Of a stretch of DNA of 64,000 bases, positions 1 through 13,100 are shown one piece after another. Source of the DNA: Gordionus sp. m RMFG-2023 (Eukaryota > Nematomorpha > Gordioida > Chordodea > Parachordodidae); NCBI RefSeq assembly GCF_954871325.1, contig NC_088775.1:18515561-18579560 (forward strand), read 5' to 3'. The translations under genes and the position numbers were made by a program. Numbering within the stretch: the first letter of the stretch is position 1; each line of letters begins with the position of its first letter. The notes beneath the pieces were generated by a model. That model was not told where the DNA came from. It did not search any database and was given only the letters and a program-made list of their open reading frames with translations.

Positions 1-1740
1 ATTCGGAATAAAAAATCCTAAAATTTTACAAAGATTATTATCTGAAGTTGATATAGACATAAATAAAGCTAAATAGCTACTGCAGTAGAAACAGCTATAA
101 AAAATACAAATTAACAAAACAACAATTCAATACTTATCATTTATCCCCAATCTATTGGGTTTCGTTTGTTTTTCGGATAACGATCTTGACTTGTAATTTC
201 AGTTTGGGAAAAGGAAAGGAATTTTCAATATTGGATCTCGCAGATGCCTATTTTCAAATTAAAGTGGGGGAAGAGTCTCAAAAATATCTTGTAATCAATA
301 TGCATAGAGGATTATTTATATATACAAGACTACCTTTTGGTATATCGTCTTCTCCAGCTATATTTCAACAAGCCATCGAGAATTTATTAAAAGGTTTTGA
401 AAGAGTAGCTTATTATTTAGATGATATTATAATTACCGGGAAGAATAGAGAGAAGCACGAAACAAATTTAAAAAAGGTACTAAAATGTCTAGATGAAAAT
501 GGAATCAAGCTAAAAATAGAAAAATAAATTTTTCAAACAAAATATCGAGTATTTAGGACACAATATTTCAAAAAATGGGATTACAACTACCGAGAAAAAT
601 ATTGAGGCAGTAAAAAAAGCACCAGAAACAACAAACTTGAAACAATTACAGTCATTTCTAGGGTCAGCGACATACTATTCAAAATTTATTTCGAATTTTG
701 CAGCCAAAGCCAAGCCATTATACAAATTATTAGAAAAAGCAGTTGCTTGGAGATGGACTAATAAATGCAAAGACTATAAAAAAATAAAACAAGAAATAAG
801 TAGTACTTCAATATTACAACAATATGATTCAAATTACCCATTCAGTAATAGATGCGCCCATAGGAATTGGGGCAGTAATATCACATATAGAGGGGGGTAA
901 GGAGAGATCAATTGAATTCGCCTCAAGAACACTAAATGCAGCTGAGAAAAATTTTAGCCAAATAGAAAGAGAAGCTCTCGCCATCATATTTGGGGTTACA
1001 AAATTCAAAGAATTTATGTTTGGAAAAAAGTTCACATTACAAACAGACCACAAGCCAATAATAAGTTTATTACATCTAAGAAAAGATATACCAATAACAT
1101 CTACTGCCAAATACAAAGATGGGCTTTATTATTAGCAGGTTACCAATTTGAAATAGAAGTCAAAAATAGTCTACAAATAGCAAATGCTGACATGCTATCT
1201 AGATTACCTATAAAGGGAACCCCAATATAAAAAGAAGAAACGCTTGATCAAATAGATGGGAAACACTTTTGAATGCAAATTGAAAGAGAAACAATGCGAG
1301 ATGATATACTCTCTAAAGTATACAGATATAAAATAGACGGATGACCAATAAACTATGATGCATGTTTAAAGGAGTATAGCCAAAGGAGAGAGGAAATTTA
1401 TAATATGGTATATTTACCTTTAAAAAATATAATAATTTTATCACTCTAAACCTAAATTAATTGTGAAAGTATAAAAAATGTATTAAAACAAAATATGATT
1501 GGAAAAAAACTCCTTTACATATAATGATAAATAAAATAAATGATATTGTTTTAATATGGAAAAAAAGACTTGGAAAGAGGCACATGTATGTTGGGCCCTT
1601 ATTATCAAACAAAGGCATTAGATATATCATCCTGCTGAAAATTGGGCAATTATTGAAAATACTAAAAGAAAATAGTAATGGAAAACAATTACCTAAAAAT
1701 GTGAACTATTAGCTATAGTGAAACCTTTGGGATAAAAAAT
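1..1740 (+). mobile_element. Ty3/Gypsy retrotransposon fossil, pol region
   Basis: Broken old copy of a Ty3/Gypsy element. Recognisable parts in order are a scrap of gag (about 1-107), reverse transcriptase palm with the YLDD catalytic motif (about 186-540), the RT-RNase H linker and RNase H with the TDHKP motif (about 640-1240), and a weak C-terminal pol region ending near 1740. The gag scrap is closely similar to 19573-19690, so this is the same family as the fossils at 18940-21010. The coding region has several breaks and cannot be active. No LTR was identified with confidence. It appears truncated at the window's left edge and internally rearranged. Confidence 0.85.
107..200 (+). repeat. 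Short repeat shared with 53555-53665
   Basis: A stretch of about 90 bp between the gag scrap and the RT of the Gypsy fossil is clearly similar, in the same orientation, to 53555-53665. It contains a shared TTGGGTTTCGTT core. It may be an untranslated or terminal part of the Gypsy family, but its role cannot be read from sequence. Confidence 0.5.
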
Positions 1741-2011
1741 AACCTAATCAAGCCGAAAGAGCCAAAGCGGAAAGAACGAAAACAATAAGGTCATAGATTT
1801 ATTTGTTTATTATTATAAATATTTAATTTCCAAGAATTAATACACCTAATATTAGCTAAATAATTTTCCCTATATTTATTAAAAATAATTTATATATTTT
1901 TAACAATTATCGATCCTCCTGGCTTTAACAAATAATTCATATTTTTAAGATTAATTACGTGCAAGCAAGAAACCATCTTATCTTGTTGTGAAACTTTATA
2001 ATTACTTTCTA

Positions 2012-3850
2012 TTTATCTTATTTATTTTTTTATAAGATTATAATTAATAAAATTTGTGGAATATTGCTATTTCTAATTGATTTAATATTTTATTATTATA
2101 TATTATCATATCTGTATTTAGCATTTATGACGAGTCTTTATTAATGATATAAATACTTAATGGTCTTTTTTAAAACTTATAAATACCCTGCGGCCCTTTT
2201 AAGAGCTCCTTAATTTTAATTGAAGTAAACTAGTTTTCCGATTCAATAACAAATAAATTATGCCATTTATTTTAAATGAGTCAAAAAAATGATATATTTT
2301 TTAAACCAAAAATCTAAAAAGAAATCACTAAACCGAGAATAGACATCATAACTCCAAAAATTAATGATGGAATCTTTAAAAAATTTTCATTTTATGTTTA
2401 TATAAGTTAGTTTAAAAAAATAATGTTTTTTTAAAACCCTAAAATATAAAAAAAAATGTCTAAACTGAAAATGGACATCATAACTCTAAAAATAATGATG
2501 GAAACTTCAAATTTTATATTTTATCATTATATAAGTTTATACCAAATAAATTAATCCAAAGGAAAATATTATGCTCAATTTATATTATTTTTAATTAAAT
2601 ACTAAATTTTAAATCTATCCATCTGACGGAAATTTATTTATGATTTAAAATTTTATTATGAGTGTTATATTCTCTATATAATATATCTGTTTTATACATT
2701 TTATAAATGTGTTGACCCCTTTTTCTTCCATATTCTATTTTATTTACTTAGATAATTTCAGGAGCGTCACTAGCCTTTACAATCTCAGGGGGCTCAACTA
2801 AAAAAAAATTTATGGGAGGCTTCGCCCCCATACACTCCAATTTGCGGGCCTTCGGCTCTAAATTGTTACTTATATTTATAATTAAAAACATTTATATGTA
2901 AAATTTATTAAAATATTAACTCTAATTTAGTCAAATATATAAAAGTGGCATTTTACATAATATTTTATAACCAATCTACTTACTATATATATATAAAGAA
3001 ATCTCTTATACTTATTTGGACCTTGAAAATATATTTAGGAAGAGACATGGTAATTAAATTTAAAAAGGAATAATATAGTTGATTAATGATTTTGAACTGG
3101 GCTAATTAAAATGAATTTGTTATTTTCAATTAATAAATGATTATATTTTTTTAATTAGGTTTATAAAATAATTTAAATAATAAAATAAAAATCAATTACG
3201 CTTCAACTATTAATGCAAAATTAATATTTAGACATTATGAGTGATATTGATATTCCATTTTTAGCACGGAATTTGATTGCAAGCTGATATAGTATTTATA
3301 ATTTATATGTATTAATGTTATCTAATAAATAAAATTGTCATTTAATAAATATTTAGATATTCTAATTTTTAAATAATAAAATATAATTTATATTTATTAA
3401 TCTAATCTTATAATTAAAATAGCACTTATTTAATAAAAATTTATATAGTCTAATTAATTGTTAAATAAGTGATTTATATCTATATGTATACTTAATGAAA
3501 TTATAAAAGTAATCGTTCAGGGGGCTATCAAATTTTTTTTTAGCTCATGGTGAAATTAGAGAGCCATTAAGAAGAAAACCTTTTTCTCTAAGGGGGCTGT
3601 AGCCCCTGCCCCCTCCCCAGTAACTCTACTGGATAATTTTAATTTTGTAAATTTGATTTATATAATAAACACATTATATTTATATATTTAAAATATAATT
3701 GATAGGCTATGAAATAAAAATAAATTTTACCTGTAAATTCTTCGTTTGTCAATTCCAATGGTCAATTCTCAATTTACCTGTCAATTCCCAGTTTACCTTT
3801 CCATTCTCAATATACATGTCAATTCTCAGTTTAGTTACGCTTTGGGGGAC
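2012..3850 (+). repeat. AT-rich dispersed repeat, copy 1 (split by a MITE)
   Basis: This block is repeated at 56003-56880. Both copies carry the same succession of landmarks: GTGGAATATTGCTATTTC, several near-repeated units containing GACATCATAACTCCAAAAA followed by GATGGAAACTTC, and a final tract of repeated TGTCAATTCTCAGTTTA units. Copy 1 is interrupted at 2759-3631 by a hAT MITE; copy 2 is not. It has no coding capacity. It could be a non-autonomous element or an LTR-like repeat; I did not find defined termini. Confidence 0.65.
2759..3631. mobile_element. hAT-type MITE with 8-bp target duplication
   Basis: An 873-bp non-coding element. It starts CAGGAGCGTCACTAG and ends with the near-complement CAGTAACTCTACTG. 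It is flanked by the perfect 8-bp duplication GATAATTT (2751-2758 and 3632-3639), which is the signature of hAT transposition. Near the left end are a GC-rich hairpin (GGGGGC-like arm around GCTTCGCC) and a GGCCTTCGGC motif, shared with the ends at 25870-25985 and 51930-52031. The interior is AT-rich and has no transposase. Confidence 0.85.
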
Positions 3851-4007
3851 CTATCATCGACCAATTATTTACCAAACTGATTCCAGCTTAATATTACTTG
3901 TATAGTATCATGAAACCAAAGACCATTCAAGGTAATGGAAAAAGAAAATAATGCACAAAAACTCGTTATTATCAATTAAACAAATTGAAATGAAATATTT
4001 TTTATAG

Positions 4008-4164
4008 ATACCCTTGATAACTGATTTTACTATAATCAAACCCATTAGTAGAGGTTCATTTGGCAAAGTCTTTTTAGGTTATAAAAATACTAATAATAAA
4101 AAATTGTATGCAATCAAAATAATGAAAAAAGATGATGTGATAAAAAAAAATATGATAAGACAAG
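4008..4164 (+). CDS. MASTL: MASTL exon: kinase N-lobe, glycine loop and ATP-binding lysine
   Basis: Acceptor TTTTTTATAG before 4008 and donor GTAAAT at 4165. Starts in phase 0 and ends in phase 1. Carries the glycine-rich loop ISRGSFGKV and the lysine in YAIKIMKK. Confidence 0.85.
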
Positions 4165-7100
4165 GTAAATTCTTGACTTTAATAATAATTTAATATATTT
4201 TTAAGCTTTTGCAGAGCGAAAAGCTATGACTATAAGTAATAGTAATTTTATAGTAAATATTTACTATTCTCTTCAAACCCTAAATTGTCTATATTTGGTA
4301 AAAATGATATAATTTTTCATTTTTTAATATTGCTTTTAAGATTATGGATTTTATGATTGGGGGTGATTTAAAATCCTTTTTACTTAGCATGGGCTATTTT
4401 TCAGAAATTTTGGCATCTTTTTACATAGCAGAAATAGCATTAGCTCTAGATTATATACATAAAATGGGTATTATTCACAGGTAGAGAGGAATATTCTATT
4501 TTTATAAATTTATACATTCTAGAGATATTAAACCTGACAATATTTTAATAGGAGGTAATGGCCACATAAAGTTAACAGATTTTGGGTTGTCAAAAGTTGA
4601 ACATAACTATTCAAGTAGTAATAGTAAAGATATCAACAGTATTAAAGAGCATACACCTGGGCAAATGATGTCTTTAAAATCTACTTTTAATTTTGTAAAT
4701 TGGTATTTTACAATTATGATTATAATGATATATTTCCCTAAAATTTTACTTGAGGGATAAAATTCCAATTCATATACTTATTTTTAAATCAATTTAAAGA
4801 ATAAAATATTATTTAAATGGTGTAACAAGCAGACATGTGAACCCTTTCACGAAAAAAAGAGATTTAGGAGTTCTATTCATGGTTTGGAGAGCTAAAATAA
4901 TGAAACACATAAATTTGTTATTTATTTATCTAAGCCTTCATTTTTTTTTTTAGAAAACAATTTACATTTTAATATTAATTCCTTATTCAATCAGAATGTT
5001 TTTTTAGTTTATTTTTTTACATAAAAATTGAACATTAATCACACAAGAGATATCTATTTAAATTAGTTGCACTTTTTATTAAAACTTGTTGCATTGGGTT
5101 TAGCTCCTATTAATAATGAAGTCTTGAGTGTTTCCTGGATCTAAGAGTCTTAATTATAAATTCTGCATATTACAGAAACAATTTAAATTAAATCAAATGA
5201 TTTTTGAAAATCATTTTAGGTTCTAATATAAATGGAGAATCAAATCCATCAAATTTTTTAACGATTACTCCAACCCAACATTTTTTAATATTTCTTTTGA
5301 TAAATAAGAAAAAATTACTTAATAGTTATTCTAGAGTAAGAATCATAAATTTTGGTAAACCTTTAATATTAAAATTTTATAATAAATTAAATAGGATGCA
5401 TAAATTTTTAATAAACAAAATGGGAATATAATTTTTATTCATAATAATTGGTAAAATTTTTTTAATATGATGGGAATAATATCCACCTTAAAAAATCGAA
5501 TCAAATTTTTTTTATAAATCTAATTTATATATTAAGAAATCAATTTTTTTTATTTGTTGGACCATTATTCCGATTATTAAAAATGAAGAATGTTAAACTT
5601 CACACGTAACCAAATCATATTACTTCTTTTTTACACCTTCAAAATTTAAAAATGTAATTCATTCAAAAAAGTTTTAATAATATTTCTAGCAATCCCAACC
5701 TGCAGGGGTTTATTTCACACTGCATTTTGAGTTACAATGGCAATGCCCTTTCAAATATTTTGAGCTGGAATCTAAAATTTAACTAAAGGTTAGTATAGCA
5801 TTAAAATACTTATTATTGGATTTACGGAAGCATTAATGAAGATATTAAGATCAGTCCTTATTCGTGTGTTAAATAAATCTTTAAAGTAAGAAAACATAAT
5901 ATTATTTTTTAAATTTTTTTATTAATATATGATTTCCTTATTAAAATATTTAGGTCCCTGAGATTGTTCTCAATCTGGGGATATAATTAGCATCCCGAGT
6001 AGTATAGGGGAATTGATTTTATTCCTAATTATATAAGATAAAACTAAAACAACTCTTTTCTTCAAAAACTCATTTTTTTCACTTATATTTTAAGTTATAA
6101 TTATGCCTTTTATTTTCCATTTAAAGGGACTAAATTTTTTTGTCCTTATTTATTGTATTTGTAATTAATTAATTTTTTAATTCTATAATTTAATAAAGAT
6201 TTTATAAATATATCTTTTAAGTATTAAATAAATTGTGTTTTAAACTTATAAATTCTTTTAGTTATTTTACTATAAATCAAAGTATAAAAATTTAGTTTCA
6301 TAATTGTTGAGTTAACCCGAAAGATTTTAAAAATGTATCTAGTCATGACACTTACTATATCTCAAGGTTTAGAGGACCCTTGAGCGATTATACTTATAAA
6401 TGAACTCAGACGACATCTGTATCTGAAGCCTGGCAACTTCGTAAAGAATATTTAATTTGAGTATTTGTGTTATTTAAATTATCTCTAAGCACTTATTTTC
6501 ATCTTAAACCCAAATACTAGTTCATGGATTTTCCACTACCCTTGCCACCTTTATTAAGTAATTTCAAAAGGATGGGTAACATGGCAAATTTAAAAACAGC
6601 TAAATTTATTATTACATACATTTACACTTATTTAAATACCCATCTTGTGCATAATCTTACAAGAATTCTCACAAAACGCAAGATGCAAGAATTGATGACA
6701 ATTACAAAACTTATGATATCACACCTTTGCATCATAATGCCCATCAGAAAAATATACTAGTAGACAAAAATATTATAAACGTTCAAAAAGGTGTGGCTTG
6801 CCCAAAATATTTTCCAAGTGAATCTTTATCCAAAGTTTACACACCACCAAATCAAAAAATTATAAATATTAAAAGCTGCGAAAGATTTGAAAACTCAACA
6901 AATAATTTAAATGACGATTCAACAATACGCCACGTGACTATGGCGTTATCATATGATGATAATGAACTATCGCCTACAAAATACAACCAGCTATATTACA
7001 AAGATCCAACCGTTTTGAGCACTCCAGGCGCAGACAGTCAAGAGTTGTGGCACGATAAAAAGGCTCCTATATTTTGCAAGACAGCACCCCAGTTTAGGAA

Positions 7101-10100
7101 GAAAATTATGGGCTCTAACAACAAAACTTTTCAGCATTCTACTAGACCTATCTTGGGAACTCCCGATTATTTAGCACCCGAAATAATAACCAATAAGCTG
7201 CACGGTAAGTCAATTTCATAATTTAATTTTATTAAAATACTTGAATTTGTTATTTTTCTCTAAAAAAGGGCACATTCCAATTTCAATTTAAGAATTATAA
7301 GACCTTTTATATAATTAATATATCCACTATAAGATTGACTAATTAATAGTAATCTCTACTAGAGATGTAAATATCCCGAGAATCTATAATTAAGAGAAAT
7401 TTCTCTTGGTATTTAGGAAAAAATCGTGAAACAGTGTTAAAATTGGGTAATTTTATATTATGCAATATTGATTTTAGACTTTGTTTAAAATGTATCTAGA
7501 TATATTATATAGAAGTATCTGTATATATATATTTTTATCTGTATCTACCTATAGATATTTATGCCATTTTATTTTATCTTTTTTTATTATAAAATTTTTT
7601 TTAAAATTGAATCCTATTTTTTGTATATAATTAAATTTATTAAATATCTCTCCAAACTATCAGTAAAACATAATATGATTTGTACACATTTCCATATATA
7701 TTTAAAAACATTTTTATATAGTTATTTTACTCGCCTTAATTATTGTAAAAAAATGTTGATAATTAGGCTGTGTCCAAATCTTGTTTTAAAATTTTGAGGA
7801 ACTAACGCTGGAGCTATGAATTTTTTGCTACATCTTTACATCCTACTAAAACGTGATTTTAAAAGTTTTCGAATTAATTTTTTATGTTTATGACGCAATT
7901 TAAACGAGAAATTTCTAAAAAAAAAATATTTTGTAAAAATTAACCTGCCAGCCAACTATTATTATGCCATTATTTTAATTATATTTATCTAAAGATTAAA
8001 AACGAGGACAAATATGAAATTGGTATAATTTCTTAATAAACATGAAGGTAAATTTGAATTTAATGGTTTTCACTTCTTATGTATATATTGGTTAAAAATA
8101 AATTGGAGACACCAATATGAAAAACCCATTTATTTTTTTTAAATTCTATATAAATATTAAAAAATCCAAATCAATTATAAATTTAATCAATTAAAGTAAT
8201 TTCATCTTCAATGAATTCTACCGTTAACATTCGGGGAGTTTCTCCTATTGGATTTTTTTCTGACTTCATTACTCATTTTTAACAGAGTTGTTAACCCTAC
8301 TTTTAAAAGTAGCGCCCTACCGCTAATGCTATTTGTCAATAAAGTAGCACGCTACCGCTATCCTTACCCATCAAAAAAGTAGCGCGCTATTAGCTACTAT
8401 TTTTTAAAAATAGCTTTGGCTACTTTTTAGGCTACTTTTTATAAAAAAAATATAGAAATAAATTTGCAAATTTTTTGCTTTAATACACAAAAATCAACAT
8501 TTATAAATATTTAAATATGGTAAGTTATTGATATTAGAAATTTTATGTAAAAAAACTAAAATTAATGTAATAAAAATAAATATTTATGGTAATATTCATT
8601 TTTTATTTATTTTGTTGCATTTTAATAATAAAATCATGTTTATACTATCATCCTCAAGTCTAGAGCGACTATCAGAAAGTATAAGTTTTGCCTTACTAAA
8701 TAATCTCGCAACACTAGCACTTGAGGGCAAGGCAATATTTAATAATACACATATTTTTAACATAAGAAAAATTATCAAAAATACTCATTTGAGTTTAGAT
8801 TTAAAAAACGCGTCAAGGGGATTTTCTATTATATTAATATTTTTTATTTCAGAAAAAATTCAATGGAAGTCGTTTTTGTGGTTCTAACTAGGGCATCTTT
8901 GCTATTTAGCTTTACCATGAGCTTATCACGTTGATCTTTAGCATAATCGATTAGAGCATCTTTTATCACTTCAAAGTTATCTGCTATCTTAATCATTGGT
9001 TTCTGGCGACAAAAAATTGTTCCAGAGGATAGAGTTTTAATCAACATGGTAAATGATGGATTATCAGGCAATGATATGGCTGAACTTTATCAATTATAAA
9101 ATCGACAATGACTTTATCAACCAGTTTCTGAGAAATATTGGCATGTGCAATATTATTAATCAATTTAGTTTGAATTGAATTGGTCATTTTGGATGTAGTC
9201 TCTCCTATATCAAAAATTTTTTATCTCTTTAAAACGCATGAACATTCTTACAAAATAAAAATATTATTAGAGTTTAAAAATAAAGGTGTTTTTTGAGATT
9301 TTAGCTACTAGATTTATTTGAGAATATATTTTTTCTACATTTTAAACAAATAAATTTGTAGTCACCATTTTTTTAACATTAATTTTAAAATGGAAGATTT
9401 GTTTTATTATTATCAAGAATATTTTCCTTCAGGGTCCTTTCCACACCATTAATATTATCATTGTCTGACTCAATTACATCGATTTCGATATCCATTAGCG
9501 ATGACATTTTAAATAATTTACACCAGATGATTAGGTTTATACAAATTGAAAATATAAATTTCAATTTCAAAATTAAGGCTGCATTCAAAGTGGAGACGGA
9601 TCCATTTTTTACATCCGTTCCGTCAAAAGTCAATCTCATTAAAAATGATATATATATTGATTTTCATTTTTAAAAAATTATAAGTAACGTTATAACGCTC
9701 TATAAAATTTGCCGAATTAAAAAGTCAAAATGTTTTGACTTCAAAATTTGCCGGATCCGTTTTTAAGACGGAAGGTATCGGAACTGACGCACTTTGAACA
9801 TATATATCATTTTTAATGAGATTGACCTTTGAAGGAACGGATGTAAAAAAACGGATCCGTCTCCACTTTGAATGCAGCCTAAATAATAAATCATTAAAAT
9901 TATAATTAATTATGATATATTTAAATTTTCATGTTTATGGTTACATTCATTATATTTTTTGAAAAACCTAAAAGGAACGCGCTAAAAAAATCTACTAAAA
10001 AAGATAGCGCGCTACAAGTAGCTCGCTACTTTAACAACCTTGATTTTTAGGTGACGGTATATTTTTTAAATATGTTTTTTATAGTGTAGTTATTATTATT

Positions 10101-13100
10101 TTCAAACAATTCAATTATATTAGATTTAAGTTTTATGTAGTCCTTTTTATTCCGATCTTTTTGATTAATAAGAGAGTCGTCATACTATTCAGGAAATGTT
10201 TCCCGTTTGAAACGATAAATGGAACTCATTAAAATATTTAGAACATGGGCTATTGCATTTACATCGGTTTGATGACCAATATTATTTACTCCATATTTCA
10301 GCCAACTCAATCTTTTCTTCGCTCCTTTTTTCGCAAATTTAGTAGGTTCTAATAAAGATGGTTCTTGAATATTTAAATAGTTTTAACATCTGTTTGTTGA
10401 CCAGCTAAACATCTAAGAGAATTCGATGGGATGGGTGAAAACTTTGATATTTATTTGTCATGTCAGTTAAACCCCTTTCCCCCTCCCTACGAAATATGAT
10501 CTTTCATCAGGTATCTAGGATTATGTATATAAAGTTAGTAAATAATATCAAATGTTAGATTAACAAATCAGAAACTGTAGATTCATATACTAACGATATT
10601 GAGATTTGACATCTTAAAAAATAGAAATTATTACAATTTTTAAAAATTATTAAAAAAGGTTTTAATGTAATTTGTAAAAAAAGTTTTTAAAAATAATACG
10701 TTTTTCTTAACAAATTTTTACAATAAATACGGCAAGTAAAAATAACACTAAAAATGTTTTTAAATATTGAAATGTGTTAAAACAATTCATATTTCCAATT
10801 CAAGACAAGTTTTGTTTGATTCCTAATTAAAACTGAAATGATAAGAAAAAAAATCAGTGAAAGCACAGAAAAATTACAGAAGGTTCGGAATTATTTCTTA
10901 ATGCTCAGATAAGAAACTTAATTGTCCATAAAAAATACTGTATAGCCCAGAAAAAAATGCATTAAACTGAAATATTGATTTAATAATGAATCTCAGAAAA
11001 ATATGTGAAACATTCAGCAATCGTCTTAGATTTTAAGAAAGTGAAATTCAATAAAAATTCTGAGCCTTAAGTATTTTTATTTTTGAGCAATCAGGGAAAA
11101 AAAATTTGCGCATTTCAGTTTTCAATCCGCGAAGAGTTCTTTTTTGGACAGTTTAATTATACATTTTTTTATATTTATATATAAATAATAGAGTATCAAG
11201 CTGAATAAAAAAATATTTATAGTTTTGTTTTTAAAAAATTTAATTTTTTCTACTTTTACAATAGTTAAAATGTTTTAAATAATATATTTATAAATGATAT
11301 GTTTATTTATAAAATTAATATTCACATCTTACATGATTATAATAAAAAAATATCTTGGGAAGATATATCTGTATATAGATGCACTTTTAGGCCATATATT
11401 TATATCTATATACTTTTTAAGCCTGCGTCTGTATTTAAATACATTTGAAAATTGTTTAACAACTGGTTTTCACCAGTAAATTTTTCCTACGTTACATCCC
11501 TAATCTCCACCATTTTATAGTTAACTGGAAATTATATGGCCTTTTTATAGAAGCGCTTACCTATAAAATTGATTTAAAGTAAACCCTATAAAATATAATA
11601 AATTTAAGCCACAATTTAATAAGGGGTGATATTTGGATATTTATTTTTTAAGACTCATAATCATTTCAGGCACAAATTGTTATTTATTAATTATTATACT
11701 ATTACATTTTAAACATTTAGATTATTCTTCTGATTTTTGGTCATTGGGTGTTTGCTTATTTGAATTCTTGACCGGCTACCCTCCCTTCAGCGACAACCAG
11801 CTGGAAAACATATTTTCTAATATCTTGAATCTAAGTAAAAAATTAAATAAATTTCATCATTTCTGTTATTTTGTCATAGACTATATTTTAAAATATTTTT
11901 TTACATTAAAATTATAATTCTAGATTAAAAAACCGCATATTTTAATTTAAAAAAATATGTATTTATCTAGGCTTGTACCCGGGAATATTCCTTGGGAATT
12001 TATTGAATGTGAATATTCCAATTTTTTAAAATATTTTTAAAAATCATTAAAAATATGCAAACCTATTCCCTTTTGCAATGCATAGGGATTGCACATGGAC
12101 TTAATTTATTCATTGAAAATATATTGAATTGACTATGAATTCATTGAATAAATAATAGAAAAGCTACAACGTTAATAATATAAATTAATCATTTCATTTC
12201 TGAAATAAAAGAGAAACAAGGTAATGATTATCCAACACTAAAATTCCTGGGATGGTGCAATAATAATAATATAGAGTTTAGCTAAAATTCAAGAAATTTT
12301 ACCAGAAATGGCAATTCTTCATAATATTTTTGATAGAACCCTTAAAACCCAAAATCTGGAAGATGATAATTTTTTGGGGAAAATAAAGATCTTTGAAATT
12401 ATTAGGCTAATATATGCTGAAATATTAGTACTCAAATCTAACAAGGCATTATTATCTGTTGATAATATTAATATGCGATATACAGAAAAGTTTAGGATAA
12501 AAATAATTATTCAAAAGGGAAAAGAATTCTGATGTAAAGAGATTCATTTTTCTGCAAATTTATTGGATCTCGGATTTGTAAGAGATAACCTTTATGATAT
12601 GAGATTAGTCATGGCTCTCGGTAATGAAGTGTTTCTAATTAAATTTACATGTTTGTTTGATTAATGGAAATTTAGGCATATATCGAGCTAAGGATGGTTT
12701 TTATATAAACTCTAGAATTTGGGATGGAATGATATGTCTTACTGCAATAACATGGTGGTGGAAAGGACTCTCTACAACCAAATCATTATCTACAATTGTC
12801 CAAAGAATTTTATCAATACCTCCTACTAGTGCTTCATCAGAACGTATATGGTCATTTTTTGAAAGCACACACTCTAAACCAAGACATAAGTTAGAAGATA
12901 AAAAGTAAATGTTGGTATTAATTCGACATAACTTATATTTTAATAAATCAGCAATTGTCCTTAAATATTCATTCATTCTAGAAACAATAAACATTTGGAA
13001 GAAAAAAGTTTATCAGGAATTGAAATATCAGAATGATAATGGCGTTGAAAGGATTAATGATAGTACGAGTGAAATCAAGTTTTGATAATGTATTTTACTA

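Larger units (their letters stand above)
7360..11502. mobile_element. hAT element in MASTL intron, itself interrupted by another hAT
   Basis: Termini TAGAGATGTAAATATCC and, at the right, the complement of TAGGGATGTAACGTAGG. Flanking 8-bp target duplication ATCTCTAC / ATCTCCAC (7352-7359, 11503-11510; 7 of 8 match). Clusters of GTATCT/ATATCTGTAT motifs lie just inside both ends, as expected for hAT subterminal transposase sites. The element is split by a second hAT at 8283-10042. Minus-strand sequence at 10130-10360 reads as a short broken frame (…[13 protein letters not shown]…) that may be a transposase remnant, but I could not assign it. Confidence 0.7.

Noticed and set aside
6524-6760. 78-residue plus-strand frame before the kinase spacer exon
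   Set aside because: It overlaps the true exon start in another frame; the kinase frame and acceptor at 6664 are better supported.
8528-8887. 119-residue plus-strand frame
   Set aside because: It is the antisense of the hAT dimerisation domain at 8596-8778 (minus).
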